Of a DNA stretch of 42,475 bases, positions 1 through 8,767 are shown piece after piece. Below the pieces are notes generated by a model, which saw nothing but the letters and a program-made list of their open reading frames with translations, searched no databases and was not told the origin of the DNA. Position 1 is the stretch's first letter, and the number at the start of each line of letters is the position of its first letter. The stretch spans positions 1 through 42,475 of the forward strand of contig CALVKB010000007.1 in NCBI GenBank assembly GCA_944332485.1, in the 5' to 3' direction. Both the position numbers and the translations under genes were made by a program. The stretch is from an uncultured Bacilli bacterium (lineage in GTDB: Bacteria > Bacillota_I > Bacilli_A > RFN20 > CAG-288).

Positions 1-101
1 CAAATTCTGGTATTAACAAATTACATATATCATAACTTGTTCCAGTTAAAGAAGGAAACGAAACGATGGGGAAACCGCGCATTGTACTTAGCCCATTTTT
101 T
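1..101. other. Left window edge with IS-end-like palindrome
   Basis: Positions 82-95 read TTGTACTTAGCCCA and are followed by six T and then TGGACTAAGTACAA at 102-115. The two arms are complementary except for one base. The right arm is the end of the insertion sequence that begins at 102. The left arm looks like another IS end in the opposite orientation. On the minus strand an open frame starts at an ATG at 84 and runs off the window edge (27 codons, no ribosome binding site). I do not recognise it, and it may not be a gene. Confidence 0.35.
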
Positions 102-1512
102 TGGACTAAGTACAAAGTTGATAATTAGATGTTAATTTAAATATTTAAATTTGTCTACAAGAACTTGGTTTTTGGTAATTATTTGTTTTTGTTATTCTGA
201 AATTGTTGTAATAATTGATGTAATTTTCAATCTCATTTTTTAAATTTTCAACAGTTTTAAATTCATCTTCATGACCATAGTACATCTCTTTTTTTAGGAT
301 TCCAAAGAAGTTTTCCATAACAGCATTGTCAAGGCAATTTCCTTTTCGAGACATGCTCTGCTTAACACCGTGTTTTTTAAGATCATCTTGGAATTCTTGC
401 ATCTGATATTGCCATCCTTGATCACTATGGATAATCAAATTATCAGTCTCCGATAATTTTGTCCAAGCTATATTCATCATTCTCGTAATTTGTTTGAAAT
501 TAGGTGCGATGGAAACATCATAAGCAACAATTTCACGATTATGTAAATCCATCATAGCTGATAAATATAATTTGTTTTCACCAACTCTCATTTCAGTTAC
601 ATCGGTAACCCATTTTTCATTTAATTTTGTAGTGCTGAAGTTTCTTTTATATATAGTTCTGCTTTTCTCTTTATCAACAATTTTGTCAAGAAATAGATTC
701 TTGCATTTCTTTCCTATACTACCTTTATAAGATTTATATCTAACTCTTTTACCAACTGCTTTTAAATCTAATTCGTGCATTATTCGCTGTACTTTTTTGT
801 GATTTACAATAATTCCTTCATTCCGCAAAGCAGCTGTTATTCGCAAAATAACCGTATTTTTTATGGTTTTTTACAAATAAATCCAGTATTTTTATCTTTA
901 ATTCCTCATCTTTATCAACACCACTCATTAATTGTTTGTAAGCATAATAGAATGTGGATTTTTTAATATTAGATATATTTAACAGAGTGTTGAGATCGTT
1001 ATTGTCGCGCCTTAATTCGTGAATTATTTCAACTATTTGTTTAGTTCTTTTTGGTCCTTTCGAATTAAGGCCTTCTGTTTTTTTTATGTACTGATTCTCC
1101 AGCTCTAGTTTTCGTATTCGTTTTTCTAAATCCTTATTGATTTTTTCTAGTTCCTCAATAGTATATTTATGTTTTGATTTTTGATTAGGGGAACCTTTTT
1201 CTTCAATTTTTAAAACTGTATTTTTGTTATCTATTTTCTTTTTCATAAATATATTGTAACGATTGTTTCTAAAGTTATCAATCCATCTATGAATTGTTGA
1301 AATACCTATTTTGTACTTGCATGATAAATCAACAATTGACAGCCCCTCCTGATATTCTTTATAAATTTTCTCCTTTAAACTGAAACTATATCTTCCATCT
1401 TTTCTAAAGTTAACAACTTTATTTCCATTCTCGCGATACATACGTAGAAGCCTTTTTATAGTACTTGTATGCTTTCCAATTTTTTCAGCAATCGCCGTTC
1501 GTACTTAACCCA
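102..1512 (-). mobile_element. IS3-like insertion sequence
   Basis: The ends form imperfect inverted repeats: TGGACTAAGTACAAA reading inward from 102 and TGGGTTAAGTACGAA reading inward from 1512 on the minus strand. Both begin with TG, as is usual for the IS3 family. The interior is filled by one transposase region on the minus strand with an N-terminal helix-turn-helix part, a leucine-rich coiled coil, an HTH_21-type linker and a DDE integrase core. The total length of about 1.41 kb fits the family. I see no convincing target-site duplication: the outside bases are TTTTTT on the left and CTTAT on the right. Further IR-like sequences sit directly outside both ends. The transposase reading frame is broken, so this copy is probably not autonomous. 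Confidence 0.8.
145..1504 (-). pseudogene. IS3-family transposase, frameshifted
   Basis: The frame that is open from 1504 carries two helix-turn-helix segments (around AIAEKIGKHTSTIKRLLR and KYKIGISTIHRWIDNFR), a coiled coil (EELEKINKDLEKRIRKLE) and the start of the orfB-like part (IHELRRDNNDLNTLLNI). It reads through KNHKKYGY, then goes out of frame and ends at a TGA at 818-820. The downstream frame resumes at about 846 with RITAALRNEGIIVNHKKVQR and continues through the DDE core: WVTDVTEM (first D), IIHSDQGWQY (second D) and DNAVMENFFG (E). Family members read YGYRRIxAAL here, so the split is a one-base indel near the T4 run at 845-848. It is not the usual programmed site between orfA and orfB. 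No ATG precedes the first HTH: the frame opens after a TAA at 1505-1507, and the first ATG is at 1441. The start is therefore also unclear. Confidence 0.75.
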
Positions 1513-1517
1513 CTTAT

Positions 1518-1534
1518 TGGGACAAAATACAAGC
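1518..1534 (+). repeat. IS-end-like sequence outside the insertion
   Basis: The sequence TGGGACAAAATACAAG begins five bases outside the IS end at 1512 and resembles the IS terminus TGGACTAAGTACAAAG. Together with the sequence at 82-95, each end of the element is therefore abutted by a second, outward-facing IR-like sequence. This could be a remnant of neighbouring IS copies or a palindromic target. The rest of the stretch up to 1734 is AT-rich and shows no gene. Confidence 0.45.
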
Positions 1535-1685
1535 TTAATAAAAGAATATTATCTGATTTTTTAGATTTTTCCTTTCATCACGAATTTTTTTATTTTTTTG
1601 CAAATCGAAATATGATTCAAACTAGATACAGTAAAAAGTGTTCTTAATATAATTTTTTATTTCTATATATTTAAAATTAAGAAAA

Positions 1686-1694
1686 TGTTAATAT
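1686..1694 (+). promoter_or_regulatory. Extended -10 promoter of the BI-1-like gene
   Basis: TGT followed by TAATAT gives an extended -10 element about 40 bases before the ATG at 1735. I see no convincing -35. A strong ribosome binding site, AGAAAGGAGAA, lies between it and the start codon. Confidence 0.4.
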
Positions 1695-1734
1695 AACTAT
1701 GAATTATCCTTAAATATATAGAAAGGAGAAAATC

Positions 1735-2595
1735 ATGGATTTCTATACAGACAAAGATGGAAAGATTGAATCTCAATCCGATGAAAACATTTCGATTGAG
1801 CAACAAGTTTTAAATTCTGAAAAAACTTTGGAAACAAGTGAGGCAAAATCAAAAACTACAACAAGAGTTTTAAATTATTTGCAAATCTATCTTTTACTTG
1901 CACTTGCAACCTTAATAACAGCGGTTATCGGAATAAGTTATCCATATTTAATTCAATTATTGGCAAATGTTAACTTTAGAGCTGCTTACTATACAAATAT
2001 CGCTTTGTCGATAATCGGAATTGTTGGCATACTTTTTTCAAGCATTGCGATGGGATTTACTGCACGTTCAACCCACGCCACCGCTTTATCACTTACATGC
2101 TTAATTGTTATGAGCATATGTATGGGTATCACTTTTGCTCCGATAATTATGCTTTGCACTGATAATGATCCGCTTTACAGCACAACATTGTATATGGCTT
2201 TTGGTATTACTACCGTAATTTTTGTTGCATTAGGATTGACCTCATCCTTGTTGAAGAACATGAAATTTTGGGTTTCATTACTCGTTGGTTTAAGCATTTC
2301 ATTAGTTTTAATTATATCCGTCAACTTCATTTTGTTATTCACCACAATGCTTTTCGGTAGTCATTTGTTGATGAATATGTATTTTTGGACTAGTATAGGT
2401 ATACAAGCTCTTATTTCAATCTATATTTTGATTATCACAATGTTTGATTTCAAACGTATTTCACAACTTATGAAATCAAATTCACTTGATAGATTTTCCA
2501 ACTTAACAGTTTATTGTGCTGCAACTTTATATGTTGATTTTATGAACATTCTCCTTAGAGTTTTATTAATATTGGCCGCAAGTAGAAGAAACTAA
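1735..2595 (+). CDS. Bax inhibitor-1 (BI-1/YccA) family membrane protein
   Basis: The protein has 286 residues. A polar N-terminal tail of about 45 residues is followed by about seven hydrophobic segments. The C-terminal part, with LDRFSNLTVYCAATLYVDF and then NILLRVLLIL, matches the conserved end of the BI-1/UPF0005 family, in which a short LYxDFxN motif lies in the last membrane region. Members of this family are polytopic inner-membrane proteins proposed to act as pH-dependent calcium leak channels, but the bacterial role is not settled. The start is supported by the AAAGGAGAA ribosome binding site. Two more genes follow at once, a small ORF beginning on the base after the stop codon and an unknown helical protein, so the three probably share a transcript. 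Confidence 0.8.
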   Translation: MDFYTDKDGKIESQSDENISIEQQVLNSEKTLETSEAKSKTTTRVLNYLQIYLLLALATLITAVIGISYPYLIQLLANVNFRAAYYTNIALSIIGIVGILFSSIAMGFTARSTHATALSLTCLIVMSICMGITFAPIIMLCTDNDPLYSTTLYMAFGITTVIFVALGLTSSLLKNMKFWVSLLVGLSISLVLIISVNFILLFTTMLFGSHLLMNMYFWTSIGIQALISIYILIITMFDFKRISQLMKSNSLDRFSNLTVYCAATLYVDFMNILLRVLLILAASRRN

Positions 2596-2748
2596 ATGAA
2601 CAATTCCAATAAACAACAGACTATCATTGATAATTATCGCCAAACTAATAAAAAAGGCGTAAAGATTAAAAATGGTCAACCTATCAGAAAAGGTTTTGTA
2701 AAAGTCAGGATTAACAATAAACAGCAAAACTCAAAGGAGACTGAATGA
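2596..2748 (+). CDS. Small basic protein of 50 residues, unknown
   Basis: An ATG directly follows the TAA of the BI-1-like gene (TAAATG). The frame runs 50 codons to a TGA that overlaps the ATG of the next gene as ATGA. The peptide is rich in Lys, Arg, Asn and Gln (for example KKGVKIKNGQPIRKGFVKVR) and has no hydrophobic segment. I see no Shine-Dalgarno of its own, so translation would depend on coupling to the upstream gene. The ribosome binding site of the next gene (AAAGGAGAC) lies inside its last codons. The exact fit between two neighbours argues for a real gene. The basic composition hints at nucleic-acid or ribosome contact, but that is only inference. It is the only intact gene in the window that would end in TGA. 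Confidence 0.5.
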   Translation: MNNSNKQQTIIDNYRQTNKKGVKIKNGQPIRKGFVKVRINNKQQNSKETE

Positions 2749-3794
2749 ACTTTATAGAAATAGATGAAATCAATAATATCAATCCGAAATTAAATATTAC
2801 ATTTTTTACTTTGTTATATACTCAAGCAAAGGAACATTTTGAACAATTAGATGGTGAAAATAACCCCAAAATTGTCGAAATAATTGCTAACTATCATAAG
2901 ATGCCAATCAAGGAATGGGAATTTTATTTTACAACACAAGCTGTTCCATTATTAAAGGAAAACATCAAATTATCCTATTTATATTTATTTCTCAACGTTA
3001 TTAAATGTCTCAAAACCAACTATTTTGTTTACATTTATTTTGCTTTCGATCAATTTTTCAATCATTGGAACTTTGATAAAAATGAAGAAACACTCAAATA
3101 CCAAATGTCAAATTTAATATTGTGTGGGCGAATTAATGAATTTATTAAAAAAATGGATTTGGATGAATTGTATGATTATGTTACCAAAGAGATTACAGAT
3201 ATGTATTATTCACGTGGTGGTTTAACTGTCTTTCTTACACAATTATTAATAGAACAAAAATATAAAAATTCTTTTATTGAATTTATTAACAATATAATCA
3301 ATTTTGTTTTTGAAAATCCAGATTTGGATTTTTACACAAAACGACAGATTATCGATTTCTTATATAGCAACATCAGCACCACATCTGGTTATAAATTATC
3401 TCGTTCATACAAAATAGTACATTCATACGATTATCAAAATAAAGAGCCTATTTTATTGAACCCAAATTTCAATCCGACATATTGCAAAAAATTTGAAGAC
3501 AGCGAATTTTATAAGACAATATCATCCGAAATTGATTCAATCGATAATGAAAATGATAAAATAATTATGTTGTATTATTTGAGTGTCATTTATTATTGTT
3601 TGAATTATCTTGAAGAATTTAATGACAAATCAAAGTACATATCTATTTACAATCTTGTGTCCAGTTATGTCTTGAACAACAAAAATGAACAAAATATCAA
3701 TTTGTCAGATGGTTTGTTCTTGATTATTCGAGATATTTGCTTAAGTATACAAATTGAAGAGGAGAAGAATTTCCAAAAATTCTCCAATTATTAA
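2745..3794 (+). CDS. Helical protein of unknown function
   Basis: The protein has 349 residues, and I do not recognise its family. It appears largely alpha-helical and soluble, is rich in Phe, Tyr, Ile and Asn, and has no signal peptide or clear membrane segment. Stretches such as FINNIINFVFENPDLDFYTKRQ and IMLYYLSVIYYCLNYLEEF suggest repeated helical hairpins of a TPR-like or ARM-like kind, but no repeat is regular enough to name. It starts at an ATG overlapping the TGA of the small ORF, with AAAGGAG just upstream, and so is probably co-translated with it. The stop codon overlaps by four bases the stop of the convergent regulator-like gene. Confidence 0.6.
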   Translation: MNFIEIDEINNINPKLNITFFTLLYTQAKEHFEQLDGENNPKIVEIIANYHKMPIKEWEFYFTTQAVPLLKENIKLSYLYLFLNVIKCLKTNYFVYIYFAFDQFFNHWNFDKNEETLKYQMSNLILCGRINEFIKKMDLDELYDYVTKEITDMYYSRGGLTVFLTQLLIEQKYKNSFIEFINNIINFVFENPDLDFYTKRQIIDFLYSNISTTSGYKLSRSYKIVHSYDYQNKEPILLNPNFNPTYCKKFEDSEFYKTISSEIDSIDNENDKIIMLYYLSVIYYCLNYLEEFNDKSKYISIYNLVSSYVLNNKNEQNINLSDGLFLIIRDICLSIQIEEEKNFQKFSNY

Positions 3795-4783
3795 TCTTTG
3801 AAAAAGTATTTATGAATCAGTCGCAAGACTGATTCTTTTATTTGCGGGACATCCAATTCACGTCCTTTCAATGTTGAAATAATTGTGAAAGGATCGATGC
3901 ATTTATTGTCAGCGAAAGGAACGATGTATTCCATCTCTTGAATTATATTTTGCTTATCAAATTTTTGTAAATTATAAGGGAGATTATTTTGACGAATTTG
4001 TCCTTGTATCAAAGGATTATTATCTTCTTTCAGTATGGCAGAAATATTATAACGGTTGTATTTGAACTCTTTATCAAGATATGCCATTGCAGAAAAAGAT
4101 GCCAAAGGCAGTTCTGAAACAAATTTGTTTGTGAAAAATTGTCTGACTATAGGCGATTGAAATTTGCTGATTAAATTAAGTAGATCCTTCTCATCTAAAT
4201 CAGATAAATCGATAAATTTTCTTTGATTATCATATTTAGTTATATTTAGATAAAGTCTTTCTATTTGATCAAAAGCTCTAGCAAATGAAGTATGAGGAAT
4301 ATTCAATGTTTTTGTCAAATAGGTGATAGGATAAACACCGCGTCCTAAAGTTAATGCGTAGCAAAGAATCTGCTGAGCACGCATACCTAATTTATTTATC
4401 GGTTCAAACTCACGCTTGGATTGATTTTCAACAAATCTATGGGCAGTTTCTTCAATACAAGTGTACATAAAAGGTAAATAAATTAACCTATCTTCTATTA
4501 TGAATGGAATATGTTGACTCAAAAGTTCATTTTCTTTAACTGAATATGATGATTTAAGATAAAAACAACAATTCAGTTTCAAAGTGCTTTTTGACAAATC
4601 TAAGATTTTTTGAAAATCGTTAGCTCTGGCAAAACTTCTTGGAAAACTAACAACAAAATCAACTCCATCAAGGGTCCATTTTTCAAAACGGAATCTCTCC
4701 AAATAAGATTTGAAACACTCTTCCTCATCTAAAGATTTCTTTGTTATCAAAGTGTTCAATCTGTTTTCAACATAATTATTCAT
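3791..4783 (-). CDS. Putative winged-helix (MarR-like) transcriptional regulator
   Basis: The protein has 330 residues. Its middle resembles a group of Firmicutes regulators: a segment where residues alternate as in LLSQHIPFIIEDRLIYLPFM (the usual version is IPFIVPNxQLYLPxL) is followed by a winged-helix-like region, with LGMRAQQILCYALTLGRG and then VYPITYLTKTLNIPHTSFARAFDQIERL as the likely recognition helices. This assignment comes from memory of the family pattern and is moderate. There is no Shine-Dalgarno before the ATG. Instead TGCTAAAAT (extended -10) lies only six bases upstream, so the mRNA may be leaderless. It is transcribed divergently from the ABC transporter at 4904 and could regulate it, but nothing in the sequence proves that. 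Confidence 0.55.
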   Translation of the reverse strand: MNNYVENRLNTLITKKSLDEEECFKSYLERFRFEKWTLDGVDFVVSFPRSFARANDFQKILDLSKSTLKLNCCFYLKSSYSVKENELLSQHIPFIIEDRLIYLPFMYTCIEETAHRFVENQSKREFEPINKLGMRAQQILCYALTLGRGVYPITYLTKTLNIPHTSFARAFDQIERLYLNITKYDNQRKFIDLSDLDEKDLLNLISKFQSPIVRQFFTNKFVSELPLASFSAMAYLDKEFKYNRYNISAILKEDNNPLIQGQIRQNNLPYNLQKFDKQNIIQEMEYIVPFADNKCIDPFTIISTLKGRELDVPQIKESVLRLIHKYFFKD

Positions 4784-4789
4784 ATTTTT

Positions 4790-4798
4790 ATTTTAGCA
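4790..4798 (-). promoter_or_regulatory. Extended -10, possibly giving a leaderless mRNA
   Basis: On the minus strand TGC-TAAAAT is followed by six bases and then the ATG at 4783. Transcription would begin at or next to the start codon. No purine-rich ribosome binding site precedes the ATG. Confidence 0.5.
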
Positions 4799-4876
4799 AA
4801 CTTAAATTTATCCAAAATAAGTTATTTAAATCATGTTTAAAACTGAAATATGTTAAAAATTTTTAATCCTTGTATT

Positions 4877-4885
4877 TGTTATAAT
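4877..4885 (+). promoter_or_regulatory. Extended -10 promoter of the ABC transporter operon
   Basis: TGT-TATAAT lies about 19 bases before the ATG at 4904, with the ribosome binding site AAAGGTGAG in between. An upstream ATG at 4850 in the same frame would lie 5' of this promoter, so 4904 is the better start for the ATPase gene. Confidence 0.55.
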
Positions 4886-4903
4886 CTCAACAAAGGTGAG
4901 ATT

Positions 4904-5623
4904 ATGATTGAGATTAAAAATTTAACAAAAAAATACGGTGATTTTAATGCCGTTGATAATATATCTTTCAAAATAAATGATGGTGAAATTTTTGGTTTTC
5001 TTGGACCAAATGGTGCAGGAAAATCAAGCACAATTAAGATGATCACTGGAATAAATAAAATTACTAGTGGGGAAGTCTTAATAGATGATATCAGCATTGA
5101 AAAAGATCCTTTAAAATGTAAACAGAATATCGGCTTTGTATCAGACAACGTTGATGTCATGCTGAATTTGACCGGTTTGGAATATCTTTCATTCATCGCA
5201 AATATCTATAATTTAGATGAAAAAATTGCCAAACAAAGAATGGTAACTTTGACTAAACAATTTGAAATATTCGATGATTTGAACAACACTATCTCATCTT
5301 ATTCGCATGGTATGAGACAGAAGATCTGTGTATGTGGCGTTTTACTTCACAATCCAAAAAATTGGATTTTAGATGAACCTATGACAGGGTTGGATCCACA
5401 CTCAGCTCATACACTGAAACAGATGATGAGAAAACACGCCAATGAAAATAACACCGTTTTCTTTTCAACGCACGTTTTGGAAGTAGCACAAAATTTGTGT
5501 GACAGAATTGGTATTATAAACAAAGGTAAAATGTTATTTGTCGGAACATTGGATGAGTTACAACAAACTAACGGCAATCTCTCTTTAGAAGAGATTTTCT
5601 TAAATATGACGGAACAAAAATAG
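4904..5623 (+). CDS. ABC-2 type transporter ATP-binding protein
   Basis: From the ATG at 4904 the protein has 239 residues and begins MIEIKNLTKKYG, the normal start of this family. Walker A is GPNGAGKSS at about residues 36-44, the signature is YSHGMRQKI, Walker B is NWILDEPMTGLD with the catalytic Glu present, and the switch His is in FFSTHVLEVA. The pattern is that of the CcmA/drug-export subfamily that pairs with ABC-2 type permeases. It powers the permease encoded directly downstream: the two genes are separated by a single base after the TAG stop. The substrate cannot be told from sequence; lipids, peptides, bacteriocins or drugs are all known in the family. The frame also extends upstream to 4850, but the promoter and ribosome binding site support 4904. 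Confidence 0.88.
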   Translation: MIEIKNLTKKYGDFNAVDNISFKINDGEIFGFLGPNGAGKSSTIKMITGINKITSGEVLIDDISIEKDPLKCKQNIGFVSDNVDVMLNLTGLEYLSFIANIYNLDEKIAKQRMVTLTKQFEIFDDLNNTISSYSHGMRQKICVCGVLLHNPKNWILDEPMTGLDPHSAHTLKQMMRKHANENNTVFFSTHVLEVAQNLCDRIGIINKGKMLFVGTLDELQQTNGNLSLEEIFLNMTEQK

Positions 5624-5624
5624 T

Positions 5625-7418
5625 ATGAGTATCAATAGTAGTAAAGATGATATTGAGATTGTTACATCTTCCAATTTAGAAGATAAATTGTCAATAGATG
5701 AAAACAATTTGACAACAGAAGAAATTGAGAAGTTATGTGATAGTATTAAACATAAGAAAAAATCACAGTTTAAAGCTTTGCTTTATACCGATTTTGTTAT
5801 GCTTAATACAACAAAAAGAAAGAAAAACGATGCTAAAAAACGATCTAACCCTTTCTTGGTGTACTTTTTTATCGCGTTAGCTGTTTTTATCAGCAGTTTG
5901 TTTTACAGCATTTACCCTATAGTAATTGAATATTTATCAGAGAAAACATTGCCAGCACAATCTATGGATTATCAGAATTTTTTGGTTCCATTGTTGATGG
6001 CTATTATATTAGTACCCTCTTACTTTATCATGGATAAAAAATTTGATGTTATTCAAGCGATGCCAATTAAACCATATACGCGAATTGGTGTTAAGTTACT
6101 ATTATCTTTTCTTTATATATTCCCAATTACATTAATTTCATTTTTGATTGCTACATTGGGTCAAATTGTATTAGGTTTAACACCGGCTATTTTATTAACT
6201 GATATTTTGTTCTCTTTATTATTTTCCATGATCGGTGTTAGTTTGGTTTATAACGTTTTTATCGTTGTTTCAAAAATTTTCAAAAAGAATCTTCTTATTA
6301 TTATTTTCACATCTTTAATTTCATTAATTGTTATTGGAATTTACCCTATATTGTCATATATTGATTTGCAGAATTTCAATTCGACAAGTTTGAATGTTCC
6401 ATTCAATTTGTTCTTCACATTTAATAACTCTACTTATTCGTTCAATTTGTTCTATATTTTCAATTATTTTGATATCAGTACTTTGTTCATGTTTTTGATC
6501 TTTCTTGGCATTTTGATTATAAATATCTTTTTCACTTTCATTTTGACAAAAACTTTGTATTTCAAAACTATCAACAAAGATTCCTATTTTAAAAAGAAGA
6601 AAAAGACGATGTCAGATGATGTAAAGATCAAAAAATACAAATCAGATAGTAGTCTTCTATTCTCTTATCATGTTAAAAACGTCAAAAAGAATGTCAATCT
6701 GTTACTACAAGTATCCGGATGGATCAGCTTTTCTATTTTCTTCATCATCGCTTGTGTTCTTTTTGGTTTATATGTAAGCAAAGGTAAAATTCCTTTTGTC
6801 ACGAAGGATTTCAGTTTTGCATTCTTAACATATGTCATCAGTTTATTCAGTTGCTCACCTTTGTTGGTTATGCAAGCAGCGACAGTTATATCACGAGAAA
6901 GCAAAAATATGCTATTTATAAAATCTTTGAAAATTGATTTTAGAAAATATATTTTGACAAAAGTATTCTGGGAATCATTACTTCCTTCAATACAAGCAAT
7001 ATTGATGTATATGATTGTTGGAATGATCTTCTATATTCCAATTTCAGTTTTTGTTATTTCGATTCTTTCAATACCATTTTTAATCTTCACCTTATACAGT
7101 TTGATAGCGATGATAGATTTTGCCAAACCGCATTTGTACATCGATGAAGAAACTTCAATTATTCAAAACAATTTAAATATCTTTTTAGGGTATTTGATTG
7201 TAATTGGTGTATGTTTACTAATAGCATCTTTAAGTATCTATGAGTTGGTATTTAATCTTGTCATAGGTTTGTTCTCATTAGAGCATCTTTATCAACTTGT
7301 TATATACCAATTGGTTGTAACTATATTTTTAGCTGTGATCTTTGTTGTTACAGCTTTGATTTGTTACAAGTTCGTTGTAAAATTCTTTATTAGAAAATGG
7401 GAAGGATATAATGTTTAG
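5625..7418 (+). CDS. ABC transporter permease, ABC-2 type
   Basis: The protein has 597 residues. It has a hydrophilic N-terminus of about 80 residues, then six membrane segments, a basic cytoplasmic loop (around FKKKKKTMSDDVKIKKYK), and a second group of six membrane segments. This double-unit design of about 12 helices is seen in large ABC-2 type export permeases. It begins one base after the ATPase gene and ends in TAG two bases before the cation exporter gene, so all three form an operon. It is the membrane channel for the ATPase at 4904. The long acidic N-terminal tail is longer than usual. The substrate is unknown. Confidence 0.75.
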   Translation: MSINSSKDDIEIVTSSNLEDKLSIDENNLTTEEIEKLCDSIKHKKKSQFKALLYTDFVMLNTTKRKKNDAKKRSNPFLVYFFIALAVFISSLFYSIYPIVIEYLSEKTLPAQSMDYQNFLVPLLMAIILVPSYFIMDKKFDVIQAMPIKPYTRIGVKLLLSFLYIFPITLISFLIATLGQIVLGLTPAILLTDILFSLLFSMIGVSLVYNVFIVVSKIFKKNLLIIIFTSLISLIVIGIYPILSYIDLQNFNSTSLNVPFNLFFTFNNSTYSFNLFYIFNYFDISTLFMFLIFLGILIINIFFTFILTKTLYFKTINKDSYFKKKKKTMSDDVKIKKYKSDSSLLFSYHVKNVKKNVNLLLQVSGWISFSIFFIIACVLFGLYVSKGKIPFVTKDFSFAFLTYVISLFSCSPLLVMQAATVISRESKNMLFIKSLKIDFRKYILTKVFWESLLPSIQAILMYMIVGMIFYIPISVFVISILSIPFLIFTLYSLIAMIDFAKPHLYIDEETSIIQNNLNIFLGYLIVIGVCLLIASLSIYELVFNLVIGLFSLEHLYQLVIYQLVVTIFLAVIFVVTALICYKFVVKFFIRKWEGYNV

Positions 7419-7420
7419 TC

Positions 7421-8719
7421 ATGTTCAATTTTCTTGTAAAAAAATGTATTAAAGATTATCAGAATACTCAAGATCCACTTGTAAGAGCTAAATATGGTTA
7501 TTTAGGAGCTACCTATGGACTTGTTGTAAATATCTTCTTAGTTATTTTTAAAGTTACAGTCGGACTTATTTTTCATTCTTTCGCTTTGATAGCCGATGGA
7601 TTGAACAACCTTTCTGATTGTATGAGTAATTTTATATGTATTTTCGGATTCAATCTCTCAAAAAAACCAGCTGATAAAAAACACCCTTACGGGCATCAGA
7701 AGATCGAATATATCGCATCTTTGATGATTTCCTTCGTCATTTTAGGTCTTTCTATATTAACTGTATATCAAGCCTCAACTGATATTTATGAATTTTTCAG
7801 TGCTGAAAATTTCAGCTGGTTTATTCAACCATACAGCCAGACAGAATTGATATTAACTCCTATTGTTTTATCTGTCAGTATATTATTGAAATTATCGATG
7901 GTGAGATTTTCCTTCTTTTTAGGTAACAAGATAAATTCTTTATCTTTGAAAGCTATCGGCAAAGATAGTTTGAACGATGTTATTTTGACAAGTTCTATTC
8001 TTTTAGGCTTCATAATAACATGCTTCACACATATCTCATTTGATAGTTATTTAGCAATTTTAGTTAGTGCTTTTGTTTTCTACAGTGGTATCAAAGTTTT
8101 CTTGGATGCTTCCAACCAGTTGATAGGATTAGCCCCTGAGAAAGAATATGTTGAACAATTAGTTAAAAACATAAAATCCTTCAAAGGTGTTCTAGGTGTT
8201 CATGATTTGGAAATTCGTTCATACAATGAAGCTAGTTTCTTCGGTTCTGTTCATATTGAAGTTGATGAAACTATGTCACTTGTCGATGCTCACAGTTTGA
8301 TGGATGACATTGAGCATTATGTCAAAATTAATAACAATATAAATTTGGTAACACATGTTGATCCTATCTCCGTGAATAACAAAAAAGCAGACATTTTCAA
8401 AAAGAGAATTGCAGAATTACTAAATGAATATGACAAGAACATCAACTTCCACGACTTCAGACTTGTTGTGACTAATGAATTTATCAAAGTAATCTTCGAT
8501 TGTTTAGTTGATATTTCAAAAGAGAACCTTTCTAAAAAAGAAAGACGTGCTCTCAACAAGATGGGTTACATGGAATATTTGCATAAATATAAAATTGAAA
8601 TAACAAATTACTTGGAGGAAAAATACAAACAAAAGCAATTTGAAGACTACGAGATTGTCGAATTTGTAGTGAATGTGGAACCTAAAGAGAGCTACATTCT
8701 AAGTCAGATAGAACAATAA
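7421..8719 (+). CDS. Cation diffusion facilitator, MntE-like
   Basis: The protein has 432 residues, with six membrane segments followed by a cytoplasmic domain of about 200 residues. The metal-site region in TM2 reads IADGLNNLSDCMS. It is followed by KKPADKKHPYGHQKIEYI, where HPYGH is the CDF loop motif. TM5 carries IGKDSLNDVILTS. An Asn/Asp pair in TM2 and an Asp pair in TM5, with no His in TM5, fit the manganese-type CDFs of the MntE group better than the zinc types, but the metal is inferred. The C-terminal domain is longer than in the minimal CDF exporter and ends with an extra segment of about 110 residues. The gene starts two bases after the permease stop and is probably part of that operon. 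Confidence 0.8.
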   Translation: MFNFLVKKCIKDYQNTQDPLVRAKYGYLGATYGLVVNIFLVIFKVTVGLIFHSFALIADGLNNLSDCMSNFICIFGFNLSKKPADKKHPYGHQKIEYIASLMISFVILGLSILTVYQASTDIYEFFSAENFSWFIQPYSQTELILTPIVLSVSILLKLSMVRFSFFLGNKINSLSLKAIGKDSLNDVILTSSILLGFIITCFTHISFDSYLAILVSAFVFYSGIKVFLDASNQLIGLAPEKEYVEQLVKNIKSFKGVLGVHDLEIRSYNEASFFGSVHIEVDETMSLVDAHSLMDDIEHYVKINNNINLVTHVDPISVNNKKADIFKKRIAELLNEYDKNINFHDFRLVVTNEFIKVIFDCLVDISKENLSKKERRALNKMGYMEYLHKYKIEITNYLEEKYKQKQFEDYEIVEFVVNVEPKESYILSQIEQ

Positions 8720-8733
8720 CAAAATCACAAATA

Positions 8734-8742
8734 TGATAAAAT
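8734..8742 (+). promoter_or_regulatory. Extended -10 promoter of lysS
   Basis: TGA-TAAAAT lies between the cation exporter stop and lysS. It is followed by a short leader with the ribosome binding site AAAGAGG before the ATG at 8768. Confidence 0.45.
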
Positions 8743-8767
8743 TAATTAGGTTTAAAGAGGTTAATAT

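Noticed and set aside
1-84. Minus-strand open frame starting MRGFPIVSFPSL and running off the edge
   Set aside because: Only 27 codons are visible, there is no ribosome binding site, and no family is recognisable. I mention it only in the edge feature.
1078-1086. Programmed -1 frameshift at the eight-A run in the transposase
   Set aside because: Both the upstream and downstream parts are already in the same frame at this place, so no shift is needed there.
3791-3794. Four-base overlap of convergent stop codons, also at 39597-39600
   Set aside because: TTAA makes overlapping stops easy in compact AT-rich genomes, so I see no need for a special explanation.
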